Origin: Burkholderiaceae bacterium
GTDB taxonomy: Bacteria; Pseudomonadota; Gammaproteobacteria; Burkholderiales; Burkholderiaceae_F
DNA length: 12,533 nucleotides
Assembly: GCA_013813185.1 (NCBI GenBank)
Contig: JACCSD010000363.1
Location: 1 to 12,533 of the forward strand
Direction of reading: 5' to 3'
The notes under the pieces were generated by a model that did not search any database, was not told where the DNA came from, and saw nothing but the letters and a program-made list of their open reading frames with translations. Within the stretch, counting starts at the first letter, position 1; the number at the start of each line of letters is the position of its first letter. Shown piece after piece: positions 6,702-12,533 of this stretch. A program made the position numbers and the translations under genes.

Positions 6702-7604
6702 GTGGGTGAGGGCGTCAACGGCGGTCGGCCGGCCGCGTGGCTCGCAGCGGCGCCCTTGGCGTTCGTGCTTCTGTGGAGCACTGGTTTTATCGTTGCCAAG
6801 TACGCAGCCCCTCACGCGCCACCGCTGACCTTTCTGCTCTATCGCTTTGCGGGCGCCATCGCAATCCTGCTTCCGATCATCGCCGTCACGAGGGCGCCGT
6901 GGCCCAGTACGGCGAGGACCTGGCGTGACGTCGTTATCGTGGGTGTGCTTTTGCAAGCCACCTATCTAGGGGGTGTGTGGGTGGCGATTGCGCTGGGAAT
7001 GCCAGCCGGCGTGTCCGCGCTCCTGGTTGGCGCGCAACCTTTGTTGACCGCAGGCCTCGTGTTCACGGTCGGAGAGCGCGCGTCGCGTTTGCAATGGGCC
7101 GGGTTGATCATCGGCTTTGCCGGTATCGCACTCGTACTGTCGGACCGCTTGACGCTGGCAGGTGTCGCGCTGCCGGCGCTCGCGGTCAACTTCCTCGCGC
7201 TTGCCGGCATCACGGCCGGAACGCTGTATCAGAAGAAGCACGTGGCTGATGTCGATTTGCGCACCGGCAGCCTGATCCAGTTTGCGGCGTCCTTCGTAGT
7301 GCTGCTGCCTTTTGCCATCGCGACCGAATCGATGGTGGTCGATTTCACGCTCGAATTCTGGCTGGCGCTCGCGTGGTCGATCGTCGCGCTGTCCTTGGTG
7401 GCGATCACACTGCTGCTCGTTATGATCCGGCGTGGTCGCGCCACCGACGTGACAAGCCTGATGTACCTGACGCCACCGGCGACCGCTGTGCTCGCCTGGC
7501 TGATGTTCGGCGAAACCCTTGGCGTGCTGGCCTGGGGCGGCGTGCTGGTCACGATGGCGGGGGTGGCTTTGGTGCTGACAACAGGCGAGCGTAGGCATGG
7601 CTAG
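6702..7604 (+). CDS. EamA-type (drug/metabolite superfamily) membrane transporter
   Basis: A 300-residue integral inner-membrane protein with two tandem EamA repeats (about 12-145 and 155-295), each predicted to give five membrane helices. Characteristic features are LLWSTGFIVAKYA in the first helix, LLVGAQPLLTA near the end of repeat one, and LTPPATAVLAWLMFGE followed by a Gly-rich last helix in repeat two. Members export amino acids, metabolites or drugs; the substrate cannot be told. The start is a GTG with only a weak CAGAGG nine bases upstream; no in-frame ATG exists between the upstream stop at 6675 and the first helix, so GTG is preferred. It leads a likely operon (transporter, thioesterase, nitroreductase, dehydrogenase) and is divergent from the phasin gene, sharing its control region. 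Confidence 0.9.
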   Translation: MGEGVNGGRPAAWLAAAPLAFVLLWSTGFIVAKYAAPHAPPLTFLLYRFAGAIAILLPIIAVTRAPWPSTARTWRDVVIVGVLLQATYLGGVWVAIALGMPAGVSALLVGAQPLLTAGLVFTVGERASRLQWAGLIIGFAGIALVLSDRLTLAGVALPALAVNFLALAGITAGTLYQKKHVADVDLRTGSLIQFAASFVVLLPFAIATESMVVDFTLEFWLALAWSIVALSLVAITLLLVMIRRGRATDVTSLMYLTPPATAVLAWLMFGETLGVLAWGGVLVTMAGVALVLTTGERRHG

Positions 7605-7624
7605 GGCAGGGGCAGGGGCAGGGG
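7604..7624 (+). repeat. GGGGCA hexamer repeat / potential RNA G-quadruplex
   Basis: Four G-runs (7604-7606, 7609-7612, 7615-7618, 7621-7624) of 3, 4, 4 and 4 bases are separated by identical CA dinucleotides. This meets the standard G-quadruplex pattern with very short loops, on the mRNA-sense strand. The first G is the last base of the transporter's TAG stop, and the last run ends 16 bases before the GTG start of the thioesterase gene. It is also a short hexamer tandem repeat and may vary in copy number. Confidence 0.7.
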
Positions 7625-7640
7625 ATTCGGGCGCACTCTT

Positions 7641-8081
7641 GTGAGCGCAGAGCGCGAGCCGCCGCACGGCCGAGCCGGCTACCGGCACTTTCTTTCCATT
7701 TCAACGCGCTGGATGGATAACGACGCCTACGGCCACGTCAACAACGTGATCTATCTGAGCTGGTTTGACACGGTGGTTAACGACTACCTGATTCGCTCGC
7801 AAGTGCTCGATCCGCAACACGGCAGTGTGGTCGGGTTCGTTGTCGAAACGCAGTGCCGCTACCTGTCACCGCTTACATTTCCGCAACGGATCGACGCCGG
7901 GCTGCGAGTGCGGCGCATTGGAACGTCGAGCGTGCGCTACGAGATCGCGATTTTTGCGGAGCACGCAGAAACTGCCAGCGCGCAGGGCGACTTCGTGCAC
8001 GTCTACGTCGATCGTGCGGCGCGCAAGCCGGTGCCGCTGCCGGCACAGTTACTCGCTGCGCTGCGAAGGATCGAGGCATGA
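7641..8081 (+). CDS. Acyl-CoA thioesterase, 4-hydroxybenzoyl-CoA thioesterase family (hotdog fold)
   Basis: A 146-residue single-hotdog protein. RWMDNDAYGHVNNVIYLSWFDT at about residues 23-44 is the signature region, with Asp28 in the position of the catalytic Asp of the 4HBT family and the HVNN motif typical of the YbgC/FadM-like branch. FVVETQCRYLSPL (about 72-84) and RIGTSSVRYE (about 97-106) are the later conserved strands. It should hydrolyse an acyl-CoA or aromatic acyl-CoA thioester in the cytosol; the substrate is not predictable. The start is GTG at 7641, as the only later ATG (within the signature) would remove the active site. No normal ribosome binding site precedes it; the nearest purine-rich element is the G-run array ending 16 bases upstream. 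It overlaps the next gene by ATGA. Confidence 0.88.
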   Translation: MSAEREPPHGRAGYRHFLSISTRWMDNDAYGHVNNVIYLSWFDTVVNDYLIRSQVLDPQHGSVVGFVVETQCRYLSPLTFPQRIDAGLRVRRIGTSSVRYEIAIFAEHAETASAQGDFVHVYVDRAARKPVPLPAQLLAALRRIEA

Positions 8082-8800
8082 ACGACAGAGTGGCCGAAGA
8101 TCGTCGCCCCCTCGGCGATGATGCAATCGTCGACCATGCGATCGCAACTCGTCAGTCGGTGCGCGCGTTCCTGCCGACTCCGGTGCCGCGACAAACGATC
8201 GAAGAAATTTTGCAGCTGGCGGCGCGCGCACCGTCGGGCACGAACACCCAACCATGGCGGGCTGTCGTGCTGACCGGCGTGGCGAAGCAGCGGCTCAGCG
8301 ATGCGATTCTGGCCGTCTACAACGACGCGGAAGAGCGTAAGCAACACATCGAAGAATATGCGTACTACCCGACGAAGTGGGCCGATCCTTATCTTGCTCG
8401 ACGCCGGAAAATCGGCTGGGATCTGTACGGCCTGCTGGATATCGGCCGCGAAGACAAAGCAAAGATGCACGCGCAGCACGGACGCAACTACGTGTTCTTC
8501 GATGCACCCGTGGGCATCATCTTCACCATCGACCGCATCCTGGAGCAGGGCAGCTGGCTCGACTTCGGCATGTTTTTGCAGAACGTGATGGTGGCCGCGC
8601 GCGCGCGCGGGCTCGATACATGCCCGCAGGCGGCGTTTACGCAGTTTCACCGCGTGATCGCACGCGAACTGGGACTTGCCGACAGCGAGATGGTGGTGTG
8701 CGGCATGTCGCTTGGTTATGCCGATATGTCCAAGATTGAAAATATGCTGGTGACCGAGCGCGAGCCGGTGGCGGGCTTTGCGCGCTTTTTGGAGAAGTAA
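8078..8800 (+). CDS. Nitroreductase family FMN-dependent oxidoreductase (240 aa)
   Basis: Members use FMN and NAD(P)H to reduce nitro groups, quinones or enones. FMN-contact motifs are present: RQSVRAF at about residues 25-31, ARAPSGTNTQPWR at 49-61, and the C-terminal GMSLGYAD loop near 205-212. The middle insertion (YYPTKWADPYLARRRKIGWDLYGLL) resembles that of the PnbA/nitrobenzoate-reductase-like subgroup, so a nitroaromatic or related substrate is possible but unproven. The frame is open upstream to 7853, but the start is the ATG at 8078: AAGGA lies seven bases before it, and it overlaps the thioesterase stop as ATGA, which implies translational coupling. Its TAA stop overlaps, as TAATG, the first mini-ORF of the tandem repeat. 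GGAG at 8791-8794, within its last codons, is correctly placed as the ribosome binding site for that mini-ORF. Confidence 0.92.
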   Translation: MNDRVAEDRRPLGDDAIVDHAIATRQSVRAFLPTPVPRQTIEEILQLAARAPSGTNTQPWRAVVLTGVAKQRLSDAILAVYNDAEERKQHIEEYAYYPTKWADPYLARRRKIGWDLYGLLDIGREDKAKMHAQHGRNYVFFDAPVGIIFTIDRILEQGSWLDFGMFLQNVMVAARARGLDTCPQAAFTQFHRVIARELGLADSEMVVCGMSLGYADMSKIENMLVTEREPVAGFARFLEK

Positions 8801-8903
8801 TGAAGCACGAGTTGAAGCAATGAAGCACGAGTTGAAGCAATGAAGCACGGGTTGAAACAATGAAGCACAAGTTGAGGCAATGAAGCACAAGTTGAGGCAA
8901 TGA
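8800..8903 (+). other. Chain of five overlapping seven-codon mini-ORFs (translation relay candidate)
   Basis: ATGs at 8800, 8820, 8840, 8860 and 8880 each open a seven-codon frame ending in a TGA that overlaps the next ATG as ATGA. The peptides are MKHELKQ, MKHELKQ, MKHGLKQ, MKHKLRQ and MKHKLRQ; the last TGA (8901-8903) overlaps the dehydrogenase ATG at 8900. The first ATG overlaps the nitroreductase TAA and has GGAG five bases upstream. The dehydrogenase ATG has only GAGG two bases away, too close for normal pairing. A ribosome could therefore load at 8800 or arrive from the nitroreductase and re-initiate at each step. The chain geometry is directly visible; its use is inferred. Confidence 0.6.
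8801..8900 (+). repeat. Five tandem 20-bp direct repeats before the dehydrogenase gene
   Basis: Units 1 and 2 are identical (TGAAGCACGAGTTGAAGCAA), unit 3 has GGG and AAA changes, and units 4 and 5 are identical (TGAAGCACAAGTTGAGGCAA). Each unit also holds two copies of TGAAGCA or a one-base variant, spaced 12 and 8 bases alternately, so the array has a nested sub-repeat. TGAAGCACA continues into the dehydrogenase gene itself, showing the array grew from that gene's start region. It is a natural candidate for slippage and copy-number variation between strains. Confidence 0.97.
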
Positions 8904-9985
8904 AGCACACGATCGCAATAATCGCCGGCGACGGCATCGGAAAAGAAACCGTACCGGAGGGTTTGCGTGCGCTGGACGCTGCGGCGCGCCGATTTTCGAT
9001 CGATCTCGTTTTCGAGCATCACGACTTCGCGAGCTGCGACTACTACTCCAAGCACGGCGCGATGATGCCGCCCGACTGGAAGGCCAGGCTCGAAGGCGCT
9101 GACGCCATTTTCTTCGGCGCATGCGGCTGGCCGGCGACCGTGCCGGATCATGTGTCGCTGTGGGGCTCGCTGATCAAGTTCCGGCGTGAGTTCGATCAAT
9201 ACGTCAATCTGCGCCCCTGCAAATTGATGCCGGGCATCCGCTCGCCGTTGGTCGATCACAGCGGAAATCCGTGGCCGCCTGAGGCAATCGATTTCATCGT
9301 GGTACGAGAGAATACCGAGGGCGAATATTCGTCGATCGGGGGGAGAATGTTCGAGGGAACCGAGCGCGAGTTCGTTGTGCAGGAGACAGTCATGACGCGT
9401 CACGGCGTCGACCGCGTGCTGCGCTTTGCGTTCGACCTTGCCGGCAAACGCCCGAAGAAGCACGTGACGTCGGCCACCAAGAGCAACGGCATTTCGATCA
9501 CGATGCCGTACTGGGATGAGCGCGTCGAAGAGATGGCGAGGCAGCATCCCACGATCCGCATCGACAAGTTCCATATCGATATCCTGACCGCACACTTCGT
9601 ACGCAATCCCGACTGGTTCGATGTCGTGGTCGCGTCGAATCTGTTCGGTGACATCCTGTCGGACCTCGGCCCCGCCTGTACGGGCACGATCGGCATTGCC
9701 CCTTCGGCCAATCTAAATCCCGATCGTTCGGCGCCGTCGCTGTTCGAGCCGGTGCACGGCTCGGCGCCCGACATCGCCGGACAGAGGATTGCAAATCCGA
9801 TCGGGCAGATCTGGAGCGCATCGATGATGCTTGATTGGCTCGGTCATGCCGACGCGGGCGCCGCGGTCCTGGCCGCCGTCGAGTCGACGTTGGCCGCGGG
9901 CCCAAAGCACGCTCCTCTGACCCGCGACATCGGCGGCACCGCCGGAACCATTGAGTTGGGCAAGGCGATCGCGGCAGCGATCTGA
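8900..9985 (+). CDS. dmlA: D-malate/tartrate dehydrogenase (decarboxylating), isocitrate/isopropylmalate dehydrogenase family
   Basis: A 361-residue beta-decarboxylating dehydrogenase that oxidises a 2-hydroxy acid with NAD and then releases CO2, requiring a divalent metal. Motifs: GDGIGKE at 10-16, the substrate-arginine region RREFDQYVNLRP at 95-106, VRENTEGEYSS at 135-145, the catalytic-lysine segment TKSNG (Lys194), the metal ligands in HIDILTAHF (Asp227) and NLFGDILSDLGP (Asp251, Asp255), and GSAPDIAG at 287-294. The sequence closely follows E. coli DmlA (D-malate dehydrogenase) and the TtuC tartrate dehydrogenase group, including ASCxYYSxHGxMMPxDW. Isopropylmalate is a less likely substrate. 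The start at 8900 is the only in-frame ATG, since upstream repeat-borne ATGs in this frame meet TGA. It is the last gene of the apparent operon and is reached through the mini-ORF chain. Confidence 0.93.
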   Translation: MKHTIAIIAGDGIGKETVPEGLRALDAAARRFSIDLVFEHHDFASCDYYSKHGAMMPPDWKARLEGADAIFFGACGWPATVPDHVSLWGSLIKFRREFDQYVNLRPCKLMPGIRSPLVDHSGNPWPPEAIDFIVVRENTEGEYSSIGGRMFEGTEREFVVQETVMTRHGVDRVLRFAFDLAGKRPKKHVTSATKSNGISITMPYWDERVEEMARQHPTIRIDKFHIDILTAHFVRNPDWFDVVVASNLFGDILSDLGPACTGTIGIAPSANLNPDRSAPSLFEPVHGSAPDIAGQRIANPIGQIWSASMMLDWLGHADAGAAVLAAVESTLAAGPKHAPLTRDIGGTAGTIELGKAIAAAI

Positions 9986-10084
9986 ATCGATTGACTTGAG
10001 CGCATAGGCGCGCCGATTATTGGCAGGAGCCAGCGCCTGAGCTAGATTGACTGGCCGCACATTCGTCAACTCTGAGGAGTGACC

Positions 10085-11344
10085 ATGTGGATCGCAAGCG
10101 GTTTAGTCTCCGAGACCGGCATCGCCGAGCGCGCGGTGCACTCCGGTGTGACTCGCCTTGCTCAATCGATCATCGCCGCCGGCGGCGCGTCACTCGAAGT
10201 CGTGCTCCCCGATGGTTCGCGCATCGGATTCGGCCTGCCGGCGCGCGTCAAGCTCGTCATTCGAGACCCCGCGATGCTTGCGCAACTGGCCGACGCGACG
10301 CTCGCTTCGCTGGCGGAAGCGTACGTGCAGGGCCGGATCGAGGTGCAGGGCGATTTGCTCGAAGCGATCCCTTTGGCCGAGCAGATCGCCGCCGCAACCG
10401 GCTCGAGTCCCGCGCAACGTGTTGCTCGCCTGCTGCTCAAGCACTCGTCGCGCCAGGATCGCGCGGCAATCGGTTATCACTACGACGTCAGCAACGATTT
10501 TTACCGCCTATGGCTTGACGAGCGCATGGTCTATTCATGCGCTTACTTCAAGACGGGCGAGGAATCGATCGACGAAGCGCAGCGTGCGAAGCTCGATCAC
10601 ATTTGCCGGAAATTGCAGCTCTCAGCGGGCGAACGTTTTCTCGATGTCGGCTGCGGTTGGGGCGGGTTGGTCCTGCACGCGGCAAGGCACTATGGCGTGC
10701 GCGCCGTCGGCATTACGTTGTCGCACAACCAGTTCGAACTCGCGCGCGAGCGAGTTGCTGCGGACAAGCTCGCCGATCGGGTCGAAATCCTGCTGCTTGA
10801 TTATCGCGGGCTGAAGACGCGCTTCGGAAGCGATGCGTTCGACAAGGTCGCCAGCGTTGGGATGTTCGAGCACGTCGGGCTCGAACATCTGCGCCAGTAC
10901 TTCGCGTCGATCACCGGCGTCTTGCGCGATCGCGGCCTGTTTTTGAATCACGGCATCACGTCGAGCGATCTTTATAGCCGCCCTATCGGCAGCGGCGTCG
11001 GCGACTTCGTCAACAAGTATGTCTTCCCGCACGGCGAGCTGCCGCATCTGCACGTCGCCACACGCGAAATGGCGCGCGCCGGCTTCGAAATCCTCGATGT
11101 CGAATCCCTGCGCGCGCATTACGCGAAAACGCTTCAGCACTGGTCGCGCCGCCTCGATGCTCATCTGGAGCCGGCGGCGCGTTTGGTGAGCGACCGCACG
11201 CTGCGCATCTGGCGCGCTTATCTCGCCGGCGCGGCGCATGGGTTTGCGCAGGGCTGGATGTCCATCTATCAGCTTCTGGGTTCGCGCCAAACGCGTCCGG
11301 GCGCCAGCGATACTCCGCTGACACGCGACTACATGTACCGTTGA
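10085..11344 (+). CDS. cfa: Cyclopropane-fatty-acyl-phospholipid synthase family methyltransferase
   Basis: A 419-residue SAM-dependent enzyme that adds a methylene (or methyl) group to unsaturated acyl chains of membrane phospholipids, acting at the inner face of the membrane. The N-terminal region (about 1-110) is the lipid-binding domain. YHYDVSNDFYRLWLDE (about 131-146) and YSCAYF (about 150-155) are diagnostic of the Cfa family; FLDVGCGWGGL (about 185-195) is the SAM-binding loop; MFEHVG and NKYVFPHGELPHL follow. The C-terminal HYAKTLQHWSRRL and FAQGWMSIYQLL are also conserved. Start: GAGGAG lies five bases before the ATG at 10085; an in-frame GTG at 10079 overlaps that site and is rejected. 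It is separated from the dehydrogenase by 99 bases, so it probably has its own promoter. Whether it makes cyclopropane or a methyl-branched product is not decided. Confidence 0.93.
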   Translation: MWIASGLVSETGIAERAVHSGVTRLAQSIIAAGGASLEVVLPDGSRIGFGLPARVKLVIRDPAMLAQLADATLASLAEAYVQGRIEVQGDLLEAIPLAEQIAAATGSSPAQRVARLLLKHSSRQDRAAIGYHYDVSNDFYRLWLDERMVYSCAYFKTGEESIDEAQRAKLDHICRKLQLSAGERFLDVGCGWGGLVLHAARHYGVRAVGITLSHNQFELARERVAADKLADRVEILLLDYRGLKTRFGSDAFDKVASVGMFEHVGLEHLRQYFASITGVLRDRGLFLNHGITSSDLYSRPIGSGVGDFVNKYVFPHGELPHLHVATREMARAGFEILDVESLRAHYAKTLQHWSRRLDAHLEPAARLVSDRTLRIWRAYLAGAAHGFAQGWMSIYQLLGSRQTRPGASDTPLTRDYMYR

Positions 11345-11353
11345 GCAAGTGCG

Positions 11354-11390
11354 ACTTGGCGCGAGTTTGCTTGAAGTAGTCGCGCCAAGT
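11354..11390 (+). terminator. 11-bp perfect inverted repeat after the cfa-type gene
   Basis: ACTTGGCGCGA (11354-11364) and TCGCGCCAAGT (11380-11390) are exactly complementary around a 15-base loop, starting nine bases after the TGA. The position suits a transcript end, but no T-run follows. A Rho-assisted end, an mRNA-stabilising hairpin, or a protein-binding palindrome for the next gene are all possible. Confidence 0.45.
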
Positions 11391-11452
11391 AGTGGACCTG
11401 CAAGCGTTAATCCCGATAGGGATCGCAGCGAAATTGCACCCGCCGCAGGCAA

Positions 11453-11475
11453 AGCGCGGTTAGAATCGCCGCGCT
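11453..11475 (+). promoter_or_regulatory. Possible -10 element inside a 7-bp inverted repeat
   Basis: TAGAAT (11461-11466) lies 80 bases before the receptor-gene ATG and is flanked by AGCGCGG (11453-11459) and CCGCGCT (11469-11475), which are perfect inverted repeats. A repressor could sit over the -10 here. The nearest -35-like TTGCAC (11434-11439) is 21 bases away, too far for a good promoter, so this is tentative. A separate small palindrome, ATCCC-GATA-GGGAT, lies at 11410-11423. Confidence 0.3.
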
Positions 11476-11545
11476 GAACGGCTTGGCCACACAAAAGCCG
11501 GCGACGCGGCATTGGCATTGGAAAGACCGGAAGACTAGAGACAAG

Positions 11546-12520
11546 ATGATCAAGGGACTGCGGCCGTTGGCTGCCATTACGTTGTTGACAGCAGCCGGCC
11601 TCGTTGCTGCTCAGGGGTATCCGAACAAGCCGGTCACGATCGTGGTGCCGTTTACGGCGGGCGGACCGACCGACACCGTGGCGCGCTCGCTCGGGCAGGC
11701 GATGGCCAAGCCGCTGGGACAAAGCGTCGTAGTTGAAAACGTCAGCGGCGCCGGTGGAACGGTAGGCGCGACGCGGGTCAAGAACGCCGGGCCCGACGGC
11801 TACACCGTCTTGTTGCATCACATCGGAATGTCGACTGCGCCGGCGTTGTATCGCAAGCTTGCCTACAACCCGCAAACAGATTTCGAGTTAATCGGGCTGA
11901 TCGTCGACGTGCCGATGACGATGATTGCGCGCCCGGACTTTCCAGCCAAGGACTTTCGCGAGTTCGTCGCGTACGTCAAGGCCAACAAGACCAAGCTCAA
12001 CCTCGCCAACGCGGGTCTCGGCGCCGCGTCGCATCTGTGCGGACTGATGTTTCAAAGCGCCATCGAAGCCGACGTGACCACCGTCCCGTTCAAAGGCACG
12101 GCCGACGCAATGAACGCGATCCTGGGCAAACAGGTTGATTTCCTGTGTGACCAAACGACCAACACGACCGGTCAAATCAAGGCAGGGTCGGTCAAGGCGT
12201 ACGCCGTGACGAGTGCCAAGAGAGTGCCAACCTTGCCGGACCTGCCGACGATGCAGGAAAGCGGGCTGAAAGGGTTTGAAGTCGGTATTTGGCACGCGGT
12301 GTATGCGCCCAAGGGCACACCGAAGGCGGCCGTCGACAAGCTCGTCGCTGCCATGCAGGAAGCGTCCAAGGATCTTGGCTTTCGCACCCGCATGTCGGAG
12401 CTGGGTGCAACGGTTTACCCGGTCGAGCAAATCACCCCTGCCGCGTTGGCGTCTCATCTGAAAAGCGAGACCGAAAAGTGGGGGCCGGTCATCAAGAAGG
12501 CCGGTATTTACGCCGATTAA
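11546..12520 (+). CDS. Bug/TctC family periplasmic tripartite tricarboxylate transporter receptor
   Basis: A 324-residue secreted solute-binding protein of the Bug family, greatly expanded in Burkholderiales. It has a Sec signal peptide: Lys3/Arg6, a hydrophobic core (LAAITLLTAAGLV) and probable cleavage after VAA near residue 22. The mature part starts YPNKPVTIVVPFTAGGPTDTVAR (about 25-47), the standard family opening, and ENVSGAGGTVGA (about 64-75) is the ligand-loop motif. Family members usually bind carboxylates such as citrate, tartrate or malate; the ligand is unknown here. No tctA/tctB membrane genes are in the window, so it looks orphan. The frame is open to 11483, but the ATG at 11546 is chosen because it begins the signal peptide; the ribosome binding site is weak (GAGACAAG). 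A functional link with the D-malate/tartrate dehydrogenase upstream is possible but speculative. Confidence 0.92.
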   Translation: MIKGLRPLAAITLLTAAGLVAAQGYPNKPVTIVVPFTAGGPTDTVARSLGQAMAKPLGQSVVVENVSGAGGTVGATRVKNAGPDGYTVLLHHIGMSTAPALYRKLAYNPQTDFELIGLIVDVPMTMIARPDFPAKDFREFVAYVKANKTKLNLANAGLGAASHLCGLMFQSAIEADVTTVPFKGTADAMNAILGKQVDFLCDQTTNTTGQIKAGSVKAYAVTSAKRVPTLPDLPTMQESGLKGFEVGIWHAVYAPKGTPKAAVDKLVAAMQEASKDLGFRTRMSELGATVYPVEQITPAALASHLKSETEKWGPVIKKAGIYAD

Positions 12521-12533
12521 CGCGGTGTCGGGC

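Noticed and set aside
7853..8077. N-terminal extension of the nitroreductase frame to 7853
   Set aside because: It overlaps the thioesterase coding sequence almost entirely, is arginine/alanine-rich shadow sequence, and the ATG at 8078 has a good ribosome binding site and an ATGA overlap.
8801..8900. CRISPR array or replication iterons
   Set aside because: The 20-bp units are directly abutting with no spacers, no cas or rep genes are near, and the units merge into the start of a coding gene.
8637..9122. Long minus-strand frames with a repetitive LHCLN/CFIAST-type peptide across 8716-9122
   Set aside because: The periodic peptide is just the 20-bp tandem repeat read on the other strand (three units give 20 codons), overlapping real plus-strand genes; no family match or ribosome binding site.
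10079..10084. GTG start for the cfa-type gene at 10079
   Set aside because: It overlaps its own Shine-Dalgarno sequence; the ATG six bases later is correctly spaced.
9986..10084. Promoter from TTGACT near 9991 for the cfa-type gene
   Set aside because: No acceptable -10 at 16-18 bases; a promoter is likely in this gap but I cannot place it.

Overview
The window looks like a GC-rich chromosomal segment of a betaproteobacterium, most probably Burkholderiales. Four things point there: a phasin of the polyhydroxyalkanoate (PHA) granule type, an orphan Bug/TctC-type periplasmic solute receptor, a large HrpA helicase with a C-terminal DUF3418-type region, and compact GC-rich genes. I see no transposase, integrase, phage gene, tRNA, rRNA or CRISPR array. 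No gene-free stretch exceeds about 260 bases.

Layout. Positions 1-3509 hold the 3' nine-tenths or so of hrpA, cut by the left window edge upstream of the DEAH box. A short, hydrophilic, probably disordered hypothetical protein follows (3570-3992). It converges on a minus-strand lipoprotein gene (4052-4654), with a GC-rich hairpin between them. A 256-base divergent region leads into a plus-strand MoCF/CinA-N-type protein (4911-5738). This converges with a minus-strand phasin gene (5956-6528), whose unusually long and structured 3' UTR ends in a strong intrinsic terminator (5761-5790). Upstream of the phasin are a good sigma70 promoter and two related TGC-rich palindromes, one over the predicted transcription start and one just upstream of the -35.

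Positions 6702-9985 look like one operon: an EamA-type transporter, a hotdog-fold thioesterase, a nitroreductase (ATGA overlap with the thioesterase) and a D-malate/tartrate-type decarboxylating dehydrogenase. Two junctions are unusual. The transporter/thioesterase junction is a run of four G-tracts, a potential RNA G-quadruplex. The nitroreductase/dehydrogenase junction is five tandem 20-bp units, each carrying an ATG that overlaps the stop codon before it. This makes a chain of five seven-codon mini-ORFs running from the nitroreductase stop codon to the dehydrogenase start codon. A cyclopropane-fatty-acid-synthase-family methyltransferase (10085-11344) and a tripartite tricarboxylate transporter receptor (11546-12520) close the window.

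The genes are mostly ordinary housekeeping or metabolic genes. The novel material is in the junctions: the mini-ORF relay at 8800-8903, the phasin 3' UTR as a possible small RNA with anti-Shine-Dalgarno motifs, the paired phasin operators, and the G-quadruplex motif.
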